From: Nautilus pompilius
Lineage: Eukaryota > Mollusca > Cephalopoda > Nautilida > Nautilidae
Length of the DNA: 64,000 nt
Direction of reading: 5' to 3'
Assembly: GCA_018389105.1 (NCBI GenBank)
Contig: JACATO010000047.1
Location: 744,001-808,000, forward strand
Both the position numbers and the translations under genes were made by a program. The notes beneath the pieces were generated by a model. The model was given only the letters and a program-made list of their open reading frames with translations, was not told the DNA's origin and made no database searches. Positions 47,290 through 59,429 of the stretch are shown here, piece by piece; within the stretch, counting starts at the first letter, position 1, and every line of letters starts with the position of its first letter.

Positions 47290-50040
47290 ACATATTTAAG
47301 ACTGATAATGTGTTTTTCTCTATTTTAGTCCAGATAATAAATAATAGTTGTCGTTGTTACCATAAAATATCTATTTCAAGATAATTTTTTGTTGTTGTTG
47401 TTGCGATTGCATGAAAAATATGCAAATAAAATCTTCACTGCCCATATAGTAAAGTCAAAGGGCTTAAAGAAAGTTCACTGTTAAAAGGAAGTGGTAGCTT
47501 AAAAACAAGTGATGTCATAAGATAGATTGCAATGTCTCCTAAGGTGGTATGTTTGTTCTTATATATGAGAAACATGTCATGTCTACAGAAGATATATATA
47601 TCTAGACAATGCAAGTTGTATCCAAAAATGAATGTAAAAGCATTAAACTTTGTTAATTCTGCTATAGTTCTTTGACTCTATGTTCAATTTATTTATGCAA
47701 AATAAGTACTGATTCAGGCCATAAATATGCATTAAAAATAACACTTACTCTGACATACCCACCTTAATGCTAAATATATTTTCATTTTCTATTCTAACAG
47801 TGACAGACTAATCAATGCCAATAGTCAATAACATTTTTATTTAAAACATTTATTATTCCTATTTCAAATGTTAAAATGAGTTTATGAAATAAAAGATTGA
47901 GATGATCTATTGTTAAAGTTTTAAGCAGTTTTCTTCTTGAAATCCAAGTGGCTTGAAAAAATCAGGGAGTACGGTTATTTGAATGAGTCTGAACAGCTTG
48001 GGCAGTGGCAATGTACATATGTATCAATGCTATAAGAGAGCAAGATTTCGTAATTAAAGATAGCATAAGCCTAAATGTTCTTCAGTATTATCAGACATCC
48101 ACACAATGTACAGAAAAACAAGAAAATATCTATCAACACTGAAAATACAGCAGTACAGAAAACTCCATATGAGACAAAGTGTGCAACTTTAATGTGCACA
48201 GACAACAAAAGATCCTATGCCCAATACTCAACTTTTTCAGAAAAAAGATATGAAGAAAAGGTTAAAAAGTCTACAGTAACTATGGCAAAAGCAAATCACA
48301 TGCCAAATGAATGAGTTTAGTATATTGCCTAGCAAGAGTGAGGCCAAGACAAAATCAGATACAGCGAGAGGCTGATCTCTGAGGACCACAGCCTTAAAAA
48401 TGGTCCATTCATAATGTCTGCAAAATCAGTGCCAAACTATATTATGTAGTTAGGTAATAAAGGCCAACATTGTGAAAAGTGAAGAAAATATTTACATTAG
48501 TTTTCTGAAATTTCTGCTATTTTCTCCTTTTGTTGTTGGTTATTTAATCAAACACATTCAATTCTTCCTGCTTTTTTTTTGTTTAATGCATCAAGATTCA
48601 ACACATTAAGATTTTTCGATAACACGCTTGCATATGCTTATTTCTCTTCATATTATTGTGTGTTTCCTTGCCAGCTATAGAAGGCCATTCAAACTAGCTT
48701 TAGTATCACATACTTACTCTGCATATATATATAAATAACCATAATGGCAACAGGTTTTAGCTTTCAAAGAAATACATTGACAATGAAGCAGTGCATTAGA
48801 TTAGAAAGAAATATCTTGGGTTTGCTGGCAATGCATTTTCAATACAATTAATCAATTAATTACAATTTACTATACAAAGGAAGCATAAAAGTAATAAAAT
48901 GCTAAGCAGAAGAGAAAACTGTAGATGAGAAATATTAAAGTGGTTTTATCTAGCAAGTATTGCAAATCTGGTCTGTAAAGAAGAAAAGATAATGTCAGGA
49001 CAGTTACAGTATATGTCCACATCAAGGGAAATCCACAAAATGTTAAATATTGGGGAAAGTAAAAAAAAATCTATTGTGCTTGGGCTTATGACTGATCAAA
49101 AGTCGTTAGTATGTAAAAGATACTATCTACTTTCCTGATTACCAGCACTGATCAGAAGAGGAAGCAATCTTAACGTCAAAAGTTTCCACACACACACAAA
49201 AAAAAAAAGGAAAGGCAGTGTAGTTAAGGTCAGAAGACAAGGAATCCAAATGAATGAAAAACATTGGCCAATAAGCAAGAACTCATAGGTAGCATAATGC
49301 AAAAAAAAATAATATTTTTTTTACTTATGACCATGTCTGTCTAGGTGCCAAAAATATAAACAGAGATGCAAAAGACTTGGATGCAGGTTGTGTATCGTAG
49401 CTGAGCATAGCATTCCACTGGTCTGAAGTTATCACATATGTGCATTAAGACCAGGTGAAAGTTTTGGAGGATGAGACAACAGCACAGGTCAGAAAGGATC
49501 TGTAATAGAACCAAGTGTGATGTAGTGATAAACTCTGCATATAATACTGGATAACATCAGATTCAGCACAGAATTTTTTAAAAAATAATTATAGATCACC
49601 ATTCATTAGGAAATTTTAAGCTGTGAGAAAGGCTAAAATGTTGGAATGAAGGCATATATTGAAATATTGTCAGAATAAACCCATGACTCTAAGAGCAGTT
49701 AACTATAAAGAAATAGCAAGAAGGCAACAGACAATGAAACTTGCATGACTAACAGATAAGTAACCCCAATCTTTGTGCATAAGTTACATAGGTAAATTTT
49801 AAAAAAAGACAGACATTCACCAAAATGACAAGATATATGACATTTGACCAAGGCTGCCCTTTGGTGGACACTACAGGATCTACAAGCATCAATTGGTAAA
49901 AAATTTTTTTTAAATGTGATTTGGAAATTTTGCAGTCCATAGTTATATAATAGTTTCTCATCAAAATAAACAATGACAATAACAGATAATTGTATTGCAA
50001 CTATTTACTCTAAGATTGCTTACACTCTGAGTGACATCTG
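47290..50040. other. AT-rich non-coding stretch, nothing recognised
   Basis: Short frames (for example 48075-48314 plus) without family similarity. Small TA and CA runs. Confidence 0.5.
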
Positions 50041-50550
50041 GCAAGCCATGATTGGCAGGTGGCTGCATGTCTCTGAACTCTAATTGGAAAACTCTTAGGG
50101 TTACTTTGTTCTCTTGCATGTGTATGCTTTCACACAACTGGAGGTTGGCTATTAGTGTAACATATGATGTTTACAGACTTTTGTGTTAGCATAAAGTGTT
50201 GATTACTTCTGCTGACCTCTAAATTTGAAATCATTGTAAACTTATTTATTTTAATGTTATCAATGTCTCTGCTACAGAGGAACCAGATGGCAGAATTTCA
50301 GGAGAGAGAAAAAAAAAAGGCCAGAAAAAGAAACATTTGTTAAAGCACTAAAAGGTTCCATGTTAATGTTTTTGCAATAGTCATCTGCTGCTGAACCTAG
50401 TAATGCTCTGGTTATGCAGCTGCAGCATTTTCTAAAGCAATGCAAGAACAAGAGGCCATTAGTAACAAAAGAAATGAAAAGGCACTCCAGGAATTCAAGT
50501 GAACTGAACAGAACTGCATGTTGGAACTAGATTCAGGAAGATTATTTCTG
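50040..50550. other. Less AT-rich segment of unknown nature
   Basis: Slightly GC-richer than its surroundings, with several short charged frames (for example KAMQEQEAISNKRNEKALQ at about 50430-50490). It may be an old repeat, but no ends or protein family were recognised. Confidence 0.25.
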
Positions 50551-50854
50551 AAATTCTTGATAGTATGCCACCCAAACAAACATTGCATGGTCTTAGTTTA
50601 TGGCCCCATACTCTGGGTAACAAATTTTGTTAGTTTTTTTTGAGAAAGGTCCACTAAGGTTCAGTTACAATAAGTCCTTTTACTGCTCCATTACTGCAAT
50701 TAATAAAGATATTGATTTTAATGCTCATTGTTCATAATACATGTGAAGATATAGTAATGACAATCCTCAATCTCCATAGTGGAGAACCAGGGACATCTTT
50801 GATAGCAGTCTGTTTTACAAGAACTTCCAGGATTCCAGAGGGCATGAAAGTATC

Positions 50855-51050
50855 TGAACTACAAAGTTTTAGGACCTGGGTTCTAATCCCAGCAAAAACA
50901 GGCTCAGTGTACCATCCATATCCAGCAGGTTTCTATTTGCTTTTATTTACCAGTCAGCCATATGGGTTTTCTGTTGCTATTCAGGTTAGGTACATGTGTT
51001 CCTGGCCTTCCATGCTGGAAATCAGTTGTACAATCCAAAGTATATAAGAA
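50855..51050 (+). mobile_element. Possible SINE fragment
   Basis: GGACCTGGGTTCTAATCCCAG (first 20 bases diagnostic) at about 50872 is a good B-box region. It is followed by GTGTACCATCC and a body-like segment at 50900-51030. The A box is unclear and the match to the other SINE copies is weak. Confidence 0.4.
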
Positions 51051-51535
51051 CAATGATCCCTAATCTTATCAGAAAAGATGCCTTACTGCAGTTGCTGTAA
51101 CGAGGGATAATTGCAGCAGATGGAAGTAATAACCATATAGCTGACTTAATTAAGTCATTAGTAATGTTTATAATTTATAGTTTCAAGACATTGCCTATCA
51201 AAGTTAATAGTCATCAGAATAAATTGTTTTACATGTATATACCATAATTCAGTAAAACTTATTGTTTTTTATAGCATTTTATTATCTCTTTTTAAAATTT
51301 AGAAGATAAATTGTATTAATGTATAATTATACAATAAGATGGAGATTTTATAAAAAAATAAAAATCACTTTTCAGTGCTATACTGAAAATAACGTGTGTT
51401 AAATTTTAATTTACATTTCATTATTTGAACAAATAGTTATTCAGAACATGAAAATCACTTCTTTATCCAAAAACAGCATGGTTTAAAAAATTAAGTTAAT
51501 ATGGCGGTATTTTAAATAATTATTAATATTAATAT

Positions 51536-52334
51536 TTAAGCCATTAGGTCAATCAGCTGGCCCAGTCCACACCCAAGTTTTCCCCAAAGATATCACTAGT
51601 TTGATGGATAAGGTCACAGAAATGAACATAATAAAGCAGCAACTTTTCCAATTTTCATTAAAAAAGTGCATTGCATGCACCCATTTACCTAAATGATCAC
51701 TGTAGGTCTTTACCAAAGTCCATGAAAATATAAAATTATTGTCATCATGTTTGCATTCCTCAAAAAATAGTTAATCAAACTACACACAAAACACTGATAA
51801 ATAATCAAACTTGGGGCAGAAATATATGCTGCTGCTTGTCTTGCACTGCACACAGTAACATTCTTTAGTCTTTCTTACCATTGCCAATCATAGTAAGATG
51901 CTCTAAACAGTGTGGCAACCCAAGATGTATGTCCTGCACTTCTAGTCTTATCAGGTGAATAGCATCTTCTGGTAGGTTCTGTTCCCCAACAGATCCTCAA
52001 TTAGTGCTAGTCTGAAGTCCTTGTGGCATGGTTGTCATTTCAGCACTTAGATAGCAGAATGTGAGCACAAACCAACCAACCTGTCCAATCTTTTGCCAGC
52101 TTGGTCATTGTTTACATTTGTATGACTATGATTTCTTACCAAATGTACCACATTTTTTTCCACTTTTGCCACATGGCTGAAGATTTTTTTGTATCATAGT
52201 CTTCATTTTCATAGCAAAACTGTGTTCAGATAGAGACCTCAAGGGAAGCAAATCTTGTGAGCAATAATTGACTATGTAAATTCAAAATGGTCACAACTTT
52301 ACAATATATCCTACAATGGGCCCTAAAGAGTTAA
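51536..52334 (-). mobile_element. piggyBac-like relic, copy 2 (inverted)
   Basis: It is bounded by TTAA at 51536-51539 and 52331-52334. On the minus strand the sequence parallels the copy at 18784-19678. It shares the segment around CAAGCTGGCAAAAGATTGGAC, the segment CATTATGTTCATTTCTGTG near the 3' part, and long stretches around 51590-51770 with few differences. The cysteine-rich domain is clearer here: KECYCVQCKTSSSIYFCPK (codons within about 51807-51870), with the C-x-C-x2-C and YFCPK pattern of piggyBac C-termini. The end at 51536 has lost about 14 bp relative to copy 1. Confidence 0.8.
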
Positions 52335-54410
52335 TGACATAAGCACTAACCATTGCAGTAACAGGAAATATTTTAACATTTTTTGTGTAAGAACTGCTGG
52401 AGCTCTGAATATCAAATAAAATGGTTTAAAAACATGGCCTAAATAAGTATTAAGATGTTCAAATATTTCAAACATTTTTTTTTAAAGAGGTATTTCTAAA
52501 CCGATTTAGACTTGAATTTAATTGGTTACTTTTAAATATTATATGAGTTTAAATAAAATCTTAATCACTGAATGATATGTTGCATGCTTGATCTGGAAGA
52601 CCAACTAAAGGGTAAAACTCAATAATGCATAAATTTAGGTCCATAATTTTTTCATAAACAAATAATAAATAGGATCATCTTTTTAAAAAAATTAATGCTG
52701 TTTTATAGCTAATAAAACTTATTTCATTCCATTATTTACTGTTGCATCAGAGTTGCAAGCATCATCAAAAGTAGAGCAAAAAATTGTTATTTCATAATTT
52801 TCAAATATAAATACTAAATCAATTTCATAAAGTATAAGAGCAAAACAATGTACACTACATGTCATATAGGTGTCTGTTTTTAATCTAAAATTATGGACAT
52901 CAGGAATAAAAATAGTTCTAATTTAAAATTTAATTTATTATCTTTTTTTACAAATTTGCAACAATGTATTAAAAATGAAGAAAAATAAGCAATTTTAAAC
53001 AAAATATTCCATCTATTCAAAAACAATAAACTAGATATTAATTAACTTCCCCATCTACATTAAGAATTATTTACGTTTTTTTTTTTAATAGATAAGTCAA
53101 AATATGAATTGCAATTCTAATGCATGTGGTAAATTATAGAGTACAAAGTTTCAGATTTAGCAAACATTCCAAATTGTAATAATATTTTTAAAATAAAATT
53201 TATATAAATTTCTCGCCAGTGGGTGTAATGCTTTGCCTTCACTTTTGTATTGCTAAAATGAAAATGCTACACAGATATTAAGAATGTAACCCACCAAAAA
53301 AATCTAAAAAAAAAAAATATATAAAACTTGATTTCACTATTATTAAAACCAAGCATAAACAAGCCACATTCATGCCATGGGAAATGGAGAAAAAATTTAA
53401 TTTAAAAAGTGACATTTTGACTTTATTTGTTTCATTTGCATGAGAATAAATACACACTAATGCCTATGGTAAATTATTCAAAAGTGACTGAATAGAGCTG
53501 TTTTACAGTCAATGTTCGTCAGTTTTTCTTTTAAAAAAACTAGACTGCACTTGCCGCACACAAGTATGCTGTAGGTATAACAATGGCAATCCAACTACAA
53601 GCTTACTCAAACCCATTTATAGTTTTGAAAAGTCAGCAACATTTGCCAATGTTCCAGAATCTCAAGTATTGTTGGGCCTCTTAGTCAGGCAGTTCCTTCC
53701 ACAAACTACTCTAAAAAGGCATCAATCCAACAATGTGCAGAACTTAGAACAGTGAATTAATCTTCATGTTCTTATGTAGCCAGTTGACTATTATCTGGTT
53801 GGAGGTGGAGAGGAAAAAACACTTACAAAAAAAAGAGCCCTTTTTAGTAAATAATGGAGGAAACCAGCAGATGCCCATTCTACTGACATTTTCCACAATA
53901 TTATTAAAAGGTTAAAAAAAATGCATTGCTATGATGTCATATGCTAAATCTCTTCATGAGAACTACATTGATCAGAAAAATGCCAACAAATTTTTTTTAG
54001 AGGTTGACAATTTGAAGGTTTTTCCACACATTTAAAATTATTATCCATAATATTTCCATCCTATTTTATGAATGAAATAAGCTGCCTTCTCCTCACATCC
54101 TCTTGTAGTATTCAGATCCTACTTTTATTCATGAAACTAAGCAGAGAGCAGTAAAATATAATGGGATATAACGAGGAAAGCAAACACATAGCTGAGTCAT
54201 AATAGTTGTTAAAGAAACAGCAACTTAAAACAAGGAGACATGGTTGAATAATAAGTGTAGAGAAAAAGCATCACTATAGCAGTCTGTATTGGCAAAAATA
54301 GTGAAGACGACACCAAAACCAAAAATCACCATAACTATTTCTTAATTGCAGAATATTTTGCACATACATGATATATGCAGACTACAGAACTAAACTAAAT
54401 ATTAGCAGCA
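52335..54410. other. Very AT-rich non-coding stretch
   Basis: Poly-A/T runs, no frames of note, nothing recognised. Confidence 0.5.
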
Positions 54411-54413
54411 GCA

Positions 54414-54647
54414 CTAATGATAGAAATCAGACAAGCATTTTGATTTGCTTCCAGAATGAAACCATGTCTTATATTTCTCTTCCGGCTGAATAACCCCTTT
54501 TCTATAACTTTTACTGCTCTCCAGATTCTGCTGCTGCTTCTCCACATCTCTCATCACATCTTGAGCATCTCTTTCATTTCTTTGAGCTTTTATTTCTGGT
54601 ATTTTCTGCTTTTCCTGAGATGTATATTTCATTCTCAGATTTTGCAT
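54414..54647 (-). CDS. Doubtful charged helical reading frame
   Basis: A 77-codon minus-strand frame starts MQNLRMKYTSQEKQKIPE and continues through RNERDAQDVMRDVEKQQQ to a stop. It is rich in Glu, Lys, Gln and Arg, which is unusual for chance frames in this AT-rich sequence, where Phe, Ile, Leu, Asn and Lys dominate. The composition would fit an alpha-helix or short coiled coil. No clear splice acceptor or donor, and no known family, could be identified. It could be a fragment of a host exon, a decayed repeat or chance. Confidence 0.2.
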   Translation of the reverse strand: MQNLRMKYTSQEKQKIPEIKAQRNERDAQDVMRDVEKQQQNLESSKSYRKGVIQPEEKYKTWFHSGSKSKCLSDFYH

Positions 54648-54659
54648 TGTGCTTTAGCT

Positions 54660-57600
54660 TAGGTATCAAGGGTAGCTCAATAAAGTTGATAGATATAATG
54701 CAGAAAGCATGACTAGAAAGCTAAAATATGCCACACCCTTTCAATTAAACATGTACTATGATTATAATATGAATAGTACTATTAAGTACAGATGTCTGCT
54801 GTGCATAAGATTTTATGAAAATGTGTTTCTAAGGCAGTTTGTCATAGCAATGGCAATTGCACTCAAGATCAAATTCCATGAATTTTCCATAACACATGGA
54901 AACTCTGATTTGAAAATGACTATGCATCCATGAAAATTATTGTGTAAATTGTAGAATATTTCCAAGTTTCAAGCATTTATATAATAGAAAAAAATATGTA
55001 AAATCTTAAATTTATCAACATTAGTTTGAATTTTAGTAATCTGAAGAAAAAACTGATGGAAATTATAAATAAATAAGGGTTGGTGAGATTAGCAAATTTG
55101 TTTATCTATGGCTTCATATACTAGGGTCATAAAATGACTAAAGTTTCAACACGGCTCAATGTTGGAAGAAAAATACTGATTTACAAAAGTGCAACTGAAT
55201 GGAATCATTTTAAAAATTGGATTACTAACCATTTCTTTTCCAGGAAGTGCTTCTTTAAGCTATATCTTCCAGTCTCCTTGTACTAAGCAATTCATGTTTC
55301 CATATATGGCAAGCCTTGATGCCACTTTATTGGTCTTATTATCTCCACTGAAGATGGAGACAACTTACAGACTCAGTGACAGTGGAATTACAGTTTTATT
55401 TGATGCAGATAACTGCCTTTGCAGTTTTTTTTCTCTTTTGTAATGTTAAAAAATTTAATAGAAAATCATCTTAAATTAAGGTAAGGATTTAAAACCAATT
55501 TTGTATTACTTCAGTTTACATTAAGTAACAAATGCCAGATATTCTTTGAAAAAAAAAAAACAAAAACATATTGTGATTGCTTTCATGTTGTTTAAACTTT
55601 ACATTTAATGACTGTACATTATAAACAGAATGTCACATATAAATTATGATAATTACAAAATTTTGCACTTTATGCTTTATGACATTAAGTGAAATTTAAA
55701 AAAAAAAAAGTGTTCTTCAATGTTTTGGATTTAACCTTGTATTAAAAGGAAGCCAAAAAAAAGCAACCTTGCCTGTAGTTAGAACTATATAGACAGGATG
55801 TCTGTCTTCCTCAGAGCTGATACAATCTAACTTAGGTAAACCTACACAATACAAAGCAACAAGACTTTTATTAGCTAATTTTCTGGACAGCACAATTTAG
55901 TACTGAAGATTGCATCTTGTTAATTAGTTTTTTTTGTTTTTTTTAAAGATAAATCAATAGACACTTTGCTTCACCAAAACACAGGCTGAGAAAACTGTAT
56001 CAGATTAAAAAAATTATTGTAAATCAGATTTTTTTAATTTAATGCATTTATATCTTTAAAAAGAGTGAATTATATCCTGACATTTTGATGATAATCACAA
56101 AAATTAATAGTGGCTATTGTATAATCATTAAAATATGTATTTATAATTTTTATTTTTAATACTTTTTTATTATTTAGTATTTAATTATTGTCATCTAAGG
56201 TTTAGAGATGATGATATCTCTTTTAGTTGTTTTTTTTTTTCCCTTTCACATATTCTAACAAGATTGATTTTATAGACCACAAAAAGTGGAGAAGAACTCT
56301 AGGAACTAAAAAGAAATTAGAAACTATGAAGACCTAGAAACATTTTGATTGCAATCCTTTGCTTAAAAAATTTTCTTAATTTGGCCATTTTCAGTTGCTT
56401 TAATTCTTAACTGAATTTTCATGAAATAATTTACTCTAGAAATTCTTTTTGATGGTATTAACACCAGTGGACTGCATATCTTTCAAATTTGATTTTTTTT
56501 TTTTTTTTTTTGCTGTGTTCAAGAATTTGCCTCATCATCAGGTTATTATGAAAGGGTTGAGATAAATACTCTGTGCATGGTAAACTCCTTTGATAATTAT
56601 TAAAGAAAACTGTCAATGGTTTTATTTTTGCTTTCTTTTAGTAGTTCATGAAGCTTGAGTCGGTAATTTAAAAAAAAAAAATTAGACTTCTACAAAGTAA
56701 ACAACAAGAAAATTCTCTCTTTTTTTCCCTTTTCTTTGTTTTTTTTCTCAGAAAAATAATATTTTTTTAACTTGTCCATTCTGGAGAGAGTTTGGAATAA
56801 AGTTTGTCACTCTTCGGGAGCAGAATTTTTATAAATTATTTTTAGTAATGGGTGTATAACAGAGCATTTCTGACTATTTGGGATCTGGCAACCTATGAAA
56901 ACAAGCAGATGCTAAACAGCAGACCATCTAAAGAATCATTTATCTACATTATTTAAAGACCTGTGCAAAGGAGTACTGTGTCTGAGGCTCAGGACTGCAT
57001 TACCAAGCACTTTCGCCCAGCTCATCCTAATGCTCAAGTGGCCCTAGATCTAGAAATGATGAAAATCAGAAGACTATTACCTTTGAAGGAAGACTGAGCA
57101 GTGTGGTGTTATTTTTTGTTGAAACATTTCTCAATAACTGTTAGCAATATAATGCTACCTGATTTTATCTTTGTAATTAAATCAACAGGAAGCCCCTGGG
57201 GAGATACTGCTGAGTAGTTTTTCTTAACTATTGTTTTCAATGCCAGAACTTTTCTGTTGAAGATTCAAACATTTAATAAATGCCATTTGTCCAAAGCACG
57301 TTCAAAGTTTTTGTTTTTTCTAGTTATTCTAAACTGAATTACGTCCATACAAATACTTCATTCTTTTCACACGTGAAAGTAAAGAACATTTCACTTAGAG
57401 AAAACCCACATGGTGAAGAAATATAAGAAACCATTCCAGTGGACTACTACTTTTGGAGTTGCTACAGGCATATCAGACTTTTGTATTTTTTCTTTTTTTA
57501 ACAACAACAAAAACTCCATTTAATACAACAAGTAAATGATATTACTTATGTATTTACATGTAGCATTCAAAAGGATGTTATGGATATTGAATAAAAAGAA

Positions 57601-57830
57601 AATCCAAATGCACTTGTTTCCAAAGTTAGGCAACAAATTTTAAAAAGAAAAAAATATTTCCAAAATAGATAATATTTTATTCACCAAATGTTCAACACAA
57701 ACTCCATATAACAGTTTTTATTAAAGAAATATGTAAACTACAAATACAAGAGAAAGAAGCAAGAGTAAATCAGGAAACAGAGAGGACAACTAATAAAGAA
57801 TGCAAAGAAATATGAATTAAAGGTAATCAA
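54660..57830. other. AT-rich non-coding stretch
   Basis: Includes poly-T at 56493-56511 and poly-A at 55551-55560. The frame 55189-55443 shows no similarity. Nothing else seen. Confidence 0.5.
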
Positions 57831-57839
57831 TATGAAATG

Positions 57840-58500
57840 TGGTCAACCCGGATAGTAATATATGACACACAGTGGCTTTTCATGTTACTTCTACCCCTAT
57901 CATTGAAAACAGTGGGCACTGAAGTTCATTTTCATGAGAGATTTTCACTTCTTGAGGTGATCTTGGATGGGTTGGAGAAAGGCAGTCTCTCTTCTTAGAC
58001 TGGCCATATCATACAAGTAATGGTTTGGACTTGATGATATCAGTTGTGTGGATGAGGATTATCATTGATTAAAATGAAGTTATTTCCAATTGGATCAGTT
58101 ATGATCTGGCATAGCGATTCACAATCTCATTCCTGTGCATACTTTCATTCAGGGTGCCTCAATGAAACACATGAAGGTCTATACACCAAACCAATAAAAT
58201 TTGTGTATAAACCATCACAACTTCACTACCATTGTGATTCCCTTCCATGTTGTTTGTAGGCTAATTGTATATTCCATATTCCTTTCAGATAAGTAAATGC
58301 TATAAGCCACATTTAAGGCTAAATCTTGACTTGTCAGTAAAAACACATGACTCCAATCATGTTGTGTCCAAGTGACATGTTCATAGCACAAGTTCAACCA
58401 ATCCTGTTCAACCTTGAACTGGTCTTTGGACAATATCTCCATGCACTTGAAATTATCTCCATAGCTAAGAAACGCACTTCTGTTTAGCCACTTTGCCATC
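57840..58500 (-). pseudogene. Decayed Tc1-like transposase (A)
   Basis: The continuous frame at 58215-58499 reads WLNLCYEHVTWTQHDWSHV, then FLLTSQDLALNVA, aligning with LNWCQQHLHWTQ.DWS.VLFTDESRFALNV. The first catalytic Asp appears lost (TSQD for TDES). Towards lower coordinates, after frame changes, ILINDNPHPHN (about 58050) stands for the second catalytic region (.DDN..PHR). A faint C-terminal block before about 57840 (MKSHCVSYITIRVDH) stands for MRRRCQA...GGHT. It lies immediately downstream of, and parallel to, another relic at 58505-59110. Confidence 0.65.
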
Positions 58501-58504
58501 TTGG

Positions 58505-59110
58505 TCTGTTACTGTCTGGCCTTTATCCTACCAGGGCCATAACATTATGAAAATGGCACTAAAACCAGCAGGAGATTGTTTTCCCAATATAATACACCTG
58601 GCACACTTACTGCAGTAACAACTAGTTTAGTCTGTCATGCTCAATAATGCCTATCCACAACATCAGTGATCTTTCACCATCTCAACTATAAGTCATTTTT
58701 TTTGTGCACAGATGAAGCACTTACCAGTTCCCCTCCATACTATTCTGCAATTCAATGAAGTCAAGATAACTTTGACTTATCAATGAACATCACACTGTTC
58801 ATCTGGCCTATATCAAATCTCTGAAAGCTAAGCACTTGAGTCACTTTCTGGTGTGTATCACTCAAGGGGAAAGTGATGTATGGCCTGTAGCTATGTAAAT
58901 ATTTAGCATCTAAGTGGTTCTGCACAGTGTGAAGGAAAACATTGGTGTTTCGAACCAGTCCAATTTCCTGGTATACAGGGGTGACCAATGCAAATCAGTT
59001 CCTCAGACTTCTGTGAACATAAAATTGATGCTCTTGGTTGACTAGTATAAGGTTTATCTTTCTTTCTGGTTGGTCTGATATTGCTGCCATAACCAACCAA
59101 CCAACCACAC
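58505..59110 (-). pseudogene. Decayed Tc1-like transposase (B)
   Basis: The minus strand reads NVFLHTVQNHLDAKYLHSYR, then PYITFPLSDTHQ (58830-58960), aligning with the Tc1 block VS.QTVRNRLH.AGLR.RRPYVG.PLT. MNSVMFIDKSKL at about 58765-58800 follows, in the place of W..VLFTDESRF with the catalytic Asp kept. Further on, LVVTAVSVPGVLYWENNLLL (about 58560-58620) aligns with the LVV..GT.N...Y...IL block. It breaks off where relic A begins, so either A inserted into B or two relics lie in tandem. Confidence 0.6.
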
Positions 59111-59203
59111 TCATGTTTCCAAATTGCACAAATTTAGCAAATAAATGGAAAAATGTATGAAATGAGCAATTTTTCGTGTGTAATATATTATGAAAATTGG
59201 TTT

Positions 59204-59400
59204 GTTGATCCATTGGTAGACCCCTAGACTGCTAGATTGATGAGTCAATTTCAAATCCAAGTTCGTCTTTGCTCACTTTGGTGTATCTTTCTGGCATGGT
59301 TTTTACACTACCCACTCACTCATGTAGGTTTATATACTCCAAGTTCTCCAGTTTCCTCCAACCTTTAAAGATGAAAATTTGTAGTGGGGGTTTTTTCCTA
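59204..59400 (+). mobile_element. tRNA-derived SINE
   Basis: The head TCCATTGGTAGACCCCTAGAC is followed about 25 bp later by ATTTCAAATCC. It aligns with the head of the 47-kb SINE (TCCAGTGGTTAGGCTACTAGAC...GAGTTCAATCC; first 20 bases of each shown as motifs). The body (TTTGGTGTATCTTTCTGGC, then CAGTTTCCTCC and TTAAAGATGAAAA) also follows the same order. Confidence 0.65.
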
Positions 59401-59429
59401 CACTTGCATTCATTGAGAAAAGCAGACAA

